Of a DNA stretch of 64,000 nt, positions 58,474-64,000 are shown one piece after another (positions within the stretch are counted from its first letter, which is position 1; every line of letters begins with the position of its first letter). Source of the DNA: Brachypodium distachyon (lineage: Eukaryota; Streptophyta; Magnoliopsida; Poales; Poaceae); the NCBI RefSeq assembly GCF_000005505.3, contig NC_016132.3, forward strand, positions 39,632,914-39,696,913, given 5' to 3'. The notes beneath the pieces were generated by a model that saw nothing but the letters and a program-made list of their open reading frames with translations, had not been told where the DNA came from and ran no database searches. The translations under genes and the position numbers were made by a program.

Positions 58474-60661
58474 ATGGCGCAGCAGAGATCTCTCCTCGCC
58501 GCCGTCCTCCTCTTCCTCGTGGCGCTGACAGCCGCCGCGGCGGAAGGGGACGCGCCGTTCGTGGTGGCGCACAAGAGGGTCGCGTTGTCTCGCCCGGTCC
58601 CCGGCGTCGAGCGCCTCGCCGTCACCCTCGACCTCTACAACCAGGGTTCCGCGTGAGTGCCCCCGATCCGCGTCGTCCTCAACCAGATCTCGCTTCTCAT
58701 CTCACGGATTCCATGCTATGCTCCTTCCGTGGTCTGCTTACTTAGTCGTGAATTTAGTGATCTGCTTTTTTTTTCGAAAAGGATTTAGTGATCTGCTGTA
58801 TACTGTTATTTGCTTCTCGGGTCGTATTAGCATCTCTTTCTCGATCCGGAACTACAGATCGGAAATTTGGGGAACGATCCAGCTTGCATGCCCTGTTCGT
58901 GTACTAGTAGAGTCCTAGGCCTGACCACCATGTGCCATGTTAGATGAATCCCCATGTCCTGCTGAATTACTCCCTCCGTCCCATATTAAGTGACTTTCTA
59001 TTACATGTATCTAGACGCTTTTTAGACATAGATACATTCATATTTGAACAAATTTGAGTCACTTAATATGAGACGGAGGGAGTATATCTGAAGCCAAGGC
59101 TGGAACTCGACTCTCACTGGATAATTCAGCTGCCTATAGTAGACTCTTGTATGATGTCTTTTCAAGGCCTTGTATGACGATGTTCACGGTCTCCCTCTCG
59201 GTGTTAACAGCTATTTCAAGTCTGTGATCATCTCCCTTGTTTCCTGTCGCCATAGCTTGCTGACCAGCCTTGGTATCTTAAACTCATGAATGCATCAACT
59301 TATTGTATGAAATAAATCTTCTGTCTTTAACATATGTATCGCCTTCACTTGTTAGATGACTCTGAAGCCTAAATTCTGTTCAAATTTTTTTGACTGAAAA
59401 CTGTAGGAAACAATAGTGTTCAAATTTGTATGGGCGATTCATGATCAAGTACTAGTAACTTACATTTACACCTCAGTTCGTCTTTTCATGTTTTAGAAAA
59501 TAAAAGAGTGCCAGCACTGATTTTATTGTAAATTCTAATTTTCCAGGACTGCCTACGATGTTAGCCTGAACGATGACTCGTGGCCACAGGAAGCATTTGA
59601 GCTTGTCTCTGGAAGCACGTCGAAGATAGTGGAAAAGCTTGACCCGTGAGTACACTTCCTAGTCCATTGTCCTGCCATCGCCATGCCAGTATTTTTCCCT
59701 TGTCAATGTTCTTTTTTTTTTCTTTTGCTTCCAGTGGTTCTACCGCATCCCACAGCTTTGTCTTGGAGACCAAAGTGCAGGGCAGGTTCCAGGGTTCTCC
59801 CGCAGTTATCAAGTACCGTGTTCCCACAAAGGCTGCACTTCAGGTTTGTTTTTGTTTTACATGGTTCGTCCATTTTATAGCATTGGTGCATTTGGTGATT
59901 GCTTTCTGTTTTAGTGGCATGTCCAGATACTTAGTGTGCTACAACAGTTATCAATTTGTATTTTGATTGTAAATGCTAAAACATGTTGGCGGAATCCCTT
60001 GTACCTTACTGGTGATTGATAGTCAGCATCTTAAGAGCTTAACAGAGCTTTGGCTTAAGAACTCTAATGTGCTCTCATGGATCAGTAGTGAGCGACTGAA
60101 TCCAATGAGCTTATAAGCCCTTCATATGCTAAACATGATTAGTGATCCCACATCATTATGTACTGCTATGTTATTTGGCAATGTTCTGTTCCCTGAGCTT
60201 AAGTATCTTATTTTCTTTTCTGAAGGAGGCCTATTCGACGCCCGTCCTTCCATTTGATATTCTCGCTGACAGGCCTCCACAGAAGAAGTTTGAATTGGTT
60301 AGTGATCATATCATTGCTCTCAGTTCACAACTAAAACCTTCTTATAAAACTAATATTCGAATGCTATGTCTTTGGTGCTGACACTTCACTTCTGGATCCA
60401 CCTTTCTCCCTTGGACTTTTTCAGGCTAAGGTAATTGCACCATACTTTGTTCTTGGACCAACTTATCTATTACATTAAGTTGGAAACCAGAAGCATCTGT
60501 TTAGTACACCATCGACTAACAAATAATTCACTCATCTGCAGAGACTTGTTGGGAAATTTGGCCCGCTGGCCTCAGTGGTTTCTTTCGTTGGCGCGTTTAT
60601 CTACCTAGTCGCGAGCCCATCAAAATCTGGTGCTGCAAAAGGGAGCAAGAAGAGACGCTGA
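58474..60661 (+). CDS. Translocon-associated protein subunit beta (TRAP-beta/SSR2)
   Basis: Exons: 58474-58652, 59547-59645, 59735-59843, 60226-60297, 60425-60430, 60542-60661 (585 nt, 194 aa). A signal peptide (SLLAAVLLFLVALTAAAA) is followed by the lumenal beta-sandwich domain (APFVVAHKRVAL, VTLDLYNQGSATAYDVSL, SHSFVLETKVQGRFQGSPAV, LPFDILADRPPQKKFEL), one transmembrane helix (PLASVVSFVGAFIYLVA) and a Lys/Arg-rich cytosolic tail (KGSKKRR) as an ER-retention type end. TRAP-beta sits beside Sec61 in the ER membrane. Exon 5 is a 6-nt microexon coding Ala-Lys, needed to keep the family sequence FELAKRL. Intron 1 holds a MITE. Confidence 0.92.
58968..59084. mobile_element. Stowaway-like MITE in TRAP-beta intron 1
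   Basis: Nearly perfect terminal repeats ACTCCCTCCGTCCCATATTA and TAATATGAGACGGAGGGAGT with TA flanks, 117 bp, containing tctagacgctttttagacat. Confidence 0.92.
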
Positions 60662-61357
60662 AAATGGTCGTTAGGTCATCTTTTTGTAGTACTTGGTTTT
60701 AATCCCAATGCCCTCTTTAAAGAAAGATTTAGTTGTTTCCAATGTACTCTAATGGCTGAAGTAGCCAGGGTAGCTATTTATTTGTACTTGAGCATCTTGG
60801 ATGGCCTGACAGAATTTAGACAGAAGAATAGATTTGATACAACCTAAGTCATCTGTGTTATTTATATATCTGAGAGATAGCCTGGAAATTTGCAGTATGC
60901 TGTATGTTGTCTTTTTACCATTGGATGCTAATATTTTAGATGGTGCTTATGTTTGGCCTGAAACTGCAAGAATCCATGCTACTATATAACATGCTAACTT
61001 CATCAGAGGATCTGGTGTTGGTACAGCTTAAACATATGAATGTTTATATCATGGAATATTTGAGTTGAACCAAACCCAGATGTGGATGAGTAATTCTTCC
61101 AGTGTGATCAATTGTCAATCTAGTCACTGTACAGCCGGCCCACAGCACAACAACATTTTTAGGCCTATCTCATCTGATGCGAGAGAAAGAAGAGAGAGGG
61201 GGGATGGAGTAGTCTATTAATGCTGCTGTCACATTATAAAAGCTGCTAGCTAGGCAGGGAGGCATGTCTAGGCCTCAAACTGAGCAACAAGACTTCTCCG
61301 GTTCTCCCCTCCCAAACAGCTCAGCTCAGCTCTTGCAACATACTAGCTGGTGCCACC
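60662..61357. other. TRAP-beta 3' flank and bHLH promoter
   Basis: 3' UTR on the left; on the right the core promoter of the bHLH gene with TATAAAA at 61235-61241, about 120 bp before the ATG. A GCTCAGCTCAGCTC run lies in the leader at about 61319-61332. Confidence 0.6.
61235..61241 (+). promoter_or_regulatory. TATA box of the bHLH gene
   Basis: TATAAAA in a TA-flanked context (acattataaaagctgc), at a distance consistent with a 5' UTR of about 90 bp. Confidence 0.65.
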
Positions 61358-63215
61358 ATGGAAGGCTTCTTCTCAACCCACCATGAGCACCACCACTCCT
61401 ACTATGAAGACCCTGAGCCTCTTACAACCCCACTAGGCTTCTCTGCCTCCTGCAGAAACCTTGAGACAGCAGCAGCAGCAGCCATGGCCTATGAGAGCAG
61501 CAGCAGCTCACCATTGGCATCAATGGTGTACTCACCACCATTGCTGCTGCTGCAGCAGCAGGGGAGCTTCCCTCCCTTTGATGAAGATGAAGCTCTTCTC
61601 GCTGCTGCTGTTGGTGGTGATGACAAGAGAAGGATGGTTTCCATTGAAAGAAGCGGCACTACTTCACTGGGCTCAGCTCAGGAAATGGTAGGCAAGCAGC
61701 TTCATATGGTATCCAGTTTTGCTATTCACTTGTCTATGTTTCTGCATGTTTTTCGAATTTATTTCAAGTGTTTTGGCTTCTTTGATTCCTCACATCTTTC
61801 ATTTATGTATGTTGGAGATGGGATAAAATCTTTCCATGATGGGTTAAGTAAGCTTTCTATGCGCATTATCTGAAGGGGGGAAAAGAACTTTCAAATCTAC
61901 CAAATCCTGAAAGTACAAACACATTTATGTACTAGGGACATTTTTCCCATGGAAGTATATGAATCCTTTCACAAGTGTCCATGTATGTTGGGCCCACCCA
62001 TATATCCCGTTTGCTGATGCCCTGTTTGTAATCTATTGCATTTGTAGCAGCTAGCATCCTTATCTGGTCTCTCTGTGTGTGTTTTTACCGTTTAGGATGG
62101 AAGTAGGAAGCACCAGAGAAACAACAATGTGGCTAGTGTGAAGGAGAAAAGGCCAAGGGAACATGGTGGTGCTGATGTGGATGTCAAGGAGGCACCAGCT
62201 GGATACATCCATGTGAGGGCAAAGAGGGGCCAAGCCAGAGATAGCCACAGCCTTGCAGAGAGGGTATGTATGTGTGTTACTTTTGCCTAACCTGAATGTG
62301 GTTGATCATATATAGTTTCATCATGATGAGAAAGAAAGAATGGTAGCCTAAGATTACAAATCCTTTTTTTTTCTGAGTGATGTAGGTGAGAAGGGAGAAG
62401 ATCAGTGAGAAGATGCTGTTGCTACAAAGCCTGGTTCCTGGCTGTGACAAGGTAACTAGAACTTTCAAAGGAGGTCTCGTCATCCATATGGAATCTTCTT
62501 GACTTTGGTTCATGAATTGTGTGCATGCATACATATATAGGTTACAGGAAAAGCCATGATGCTGGATGAGATTATCAGCTACGTGCAATCGTTGCAGAAC
62601 CAAGTTGAGGTAAGAAACATATTGCATGAACGCCGAATTATATCTTGGTGTTTGCGGGTTAATTAATTTGTTCTTGTATACATATTGTTCTGTTTCAGTT
62701 CCTGTCGATGAAGCTTGCCAGTCTGAATCCAATGATGATGTATGAGTTTGGAGTGGACATTGGCATGTACCCAGATGCTCCACAGGTAAACAGACTTGAT
62801 AATAATGATTCTGAAACAAGAGAGAATTAGTAGTACCGATAACATATGCATCGACCTGAAATAAGAGCAGTAATGTCTGAAGAATTCTTCCCTTTGCTAA
62901 TTTAGTCATCTGCGGTAAGTAACAATGGTGTTTTATGTGGTTTTATTAGGTGATGGCCACTGGTGCAGTGCCAGTACTACTCCCACACACTTCACTTGTT
63001 GAAACCACAGGACTTGCAGCTCAGGTATAAAGATGGATCATCTGAATTGAATCTATTATTCTCTTTGGAAAGTGTGATGGATGAACATTATCATGTGTTG
63101 GAAAACAAGAACTCCTAACAATTCCTTTTTGCAGAATGGCAGCAGTGTGAGTGAGATGCAGCAATTGCAAGGGCTGCTGCAGCAGGAGGAGTTCAGCTGC
63201 TTCTTTGATCAGTAG
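61358..63215 (+). CDS. bHLH transcription factor (BEE/CIB-type subgroup), 7 exons
   Basis: Exons: 61358-61687, 62096-62263, 62386-62451, 62541-62609, 62699-62785, 62950-63024, 63135-63215 (876 nt, 291 aa). The N-terminus is His- and Ser/Ala-rich and not conserved. From about residue 145 come YIHVRAKRGQARDSHSLAER and VRREKISEKMLLLQSLVPGC, the basic region and helix 1, then KAMMLDEIISYVQSLQNQVE (helix 2). The basic region keeps His, Glu and Arg (SHSLAERVRR), so it should bind E-box/G-box DNA in the nucleus. The GQARDSHS lead and LSMKLASLNP after helix 2 place it in the plant subgroup containing BEE, CIB and HBI1 proteins (cell elongation, light and brassinosteroid responses); its particular role is unknown. 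The ending EEFSCFFDQ is distinctive. Confidence 0.92.
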
Positions 63216-64000
63216 GACAGGCAATCAGGCAGGAGGAGAAACTAGATAGCTTAGATAGCCCTCATTTTGCAAGTAACTAAGCTCAGCCTCCTGTCCTGCT
63301 TGCTGGGTAGCTATTAGAATGATTTAGCAGTTTGCTGTCCTCTGCAAATCACACACACTCTAGCAACTTGGATGCTTTTGAGAAAATCCTAAGTACTAAG
63401 GCAGCAGCACCGATGATCGATCGATATAAGATAAATAGTACTTGTAGCTAATTGGGAGCAAGAGTTCAGCAAGTGAAGTCAGATGACCAAGCAGCATAAT
63501 TAGATTTGCTGAGCTGAGCTGAAACGCTTTGGACGAGATTCAGAAGGAGATCTGTGTCAAAGGATCTCTTGCTGGGCAAACCATTGGGTCCATAATTAGA
63601 TTTCTTGCTGCAGGAAGAACAGTCAGCATCAAGCCCAGCAGCTTTGTTTGACCATCAGTATACTCCTCCTCCTTACCAAGGCGCCATCAATTCCTTTTTC
63701 TTGCAGTGCACGATGTAGCAAGACGGGGACATGTACTGTTGCCTTGCTTCAACAGCTCCTGGTCTGGTCTCTGGTCTCTGATCATCCTATGTTTATATGT
63801 GTTGCATGTGTAGATATGTGTGCGCAGAGTGTGTACTTCTTGATACAGCCTGATATTGATATGACTTGGCATCCTTTCTCTATCTATCTCTGCCTCTCTC
63901 TCTGTGTGCTTTGGTCCATTGAAAGCTTTCCCAGACCTATATGTGTGTGTGCACAGGGAAGTGGAATCTTTGTTGTGGTGCTGCTGCTGGCTCTGGGCTC
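63216..64000. other. bHLH 3' flank
   Basis: 3' UTR and downstream DNA. No further gene start is recognised before the window ends. Confidence 0.5.

Overview
This window is nuclear DNA from a grass. GT-AG introns interrupt most genes. Stowaway-type MITEs with CTCCCTCCGT ends, a Helitron-like end and LINE remnants are typical of Poaceae. Seed proteins of the gliadin/avenin 8-cysteine family are encoded here. Density of about one gene per 4 kb, with short repeats between genes, suggests a compact pooid genome such as Brachypodium; this is an inference, not a database result. From memory, the set eIF3f, PGIP, CYP20-2 and TRAP-beta resembles the tip of rice chromosome 5, the counterpart of wheat 1S, where the Gli-1/Glu-3 prolamin loci lie.

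Layout. 1-5.3 kb: the 3' end of eIF3f (+), an intronless UDP-glucose 4,6-dehydratase lacking the second half of plant RHM proteins (+), and a polygalacturonase-inhibiting protein (-). 6-12.6 kb: a 14-exon VPS3-type CORVET subunit (-) with a Mutator-type foldback element in one intron. 13.9-16.7 kb: an intronless CC-NB-LRR immune receptor (+). 17.5-20.6 kb: a class I formin with a shortened FH2 domain (-). 21-24 kb: decayed retroelement and F-box/FBD remnants. 24.7-31 kb: a COA3-like mitochondrial assembly factor (+) and a DUF1664 protein (+). 31.3-35.5 kb: a decayed duplicate of the DUF1664 gene, invaded by a LINE fragment and carrying a broken UAS (UBX-protein) domain, surrounded by local repeats. 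36-42.5 kb: an ankyrin-TPR protein (+) and a CHCH-domain protein (+).

42.5-54.8 kb is the most distinctive part. Three intact gliadin/avenin-like genes and at least two broken ones lie on the minus strand, separated by repeated spacers that still hold fragments of the CHCH gene and its 3' flank. The array therefore seems to have grown by duplication of a [CHCH gene - prolamin gene] pair. Two intact genes carry a textbook bifactorial endosperm box (GCN4-like motif plus prolamin box); in the third and shortest gene both halves are mutated. LINEs inserted beside or inside array members. A DUF3339 membrane protein (-) lies within this stretch.

55.4-64 kb: chloroplast cyclophilin CYP20-2 (-) and TRAP-beta (+) are divergent neighbours, the latter with a 6-nt microexon, followed by a bHLH transcription factor (+).

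I assembled exons by eye from reading-frame continuity, splice consensus and protein-family recall. Phases close exactly for VPS3, formin, DUF1664, ANK-TPR, CYP20-2, TRAP-beta and bHLH. UTR ends are approximate. I saw no tRNA, rRNA or CRISPR, and no clearly new multi-gene system; the novelty lies in gene-structure oddities and in how the prolamin array was built.
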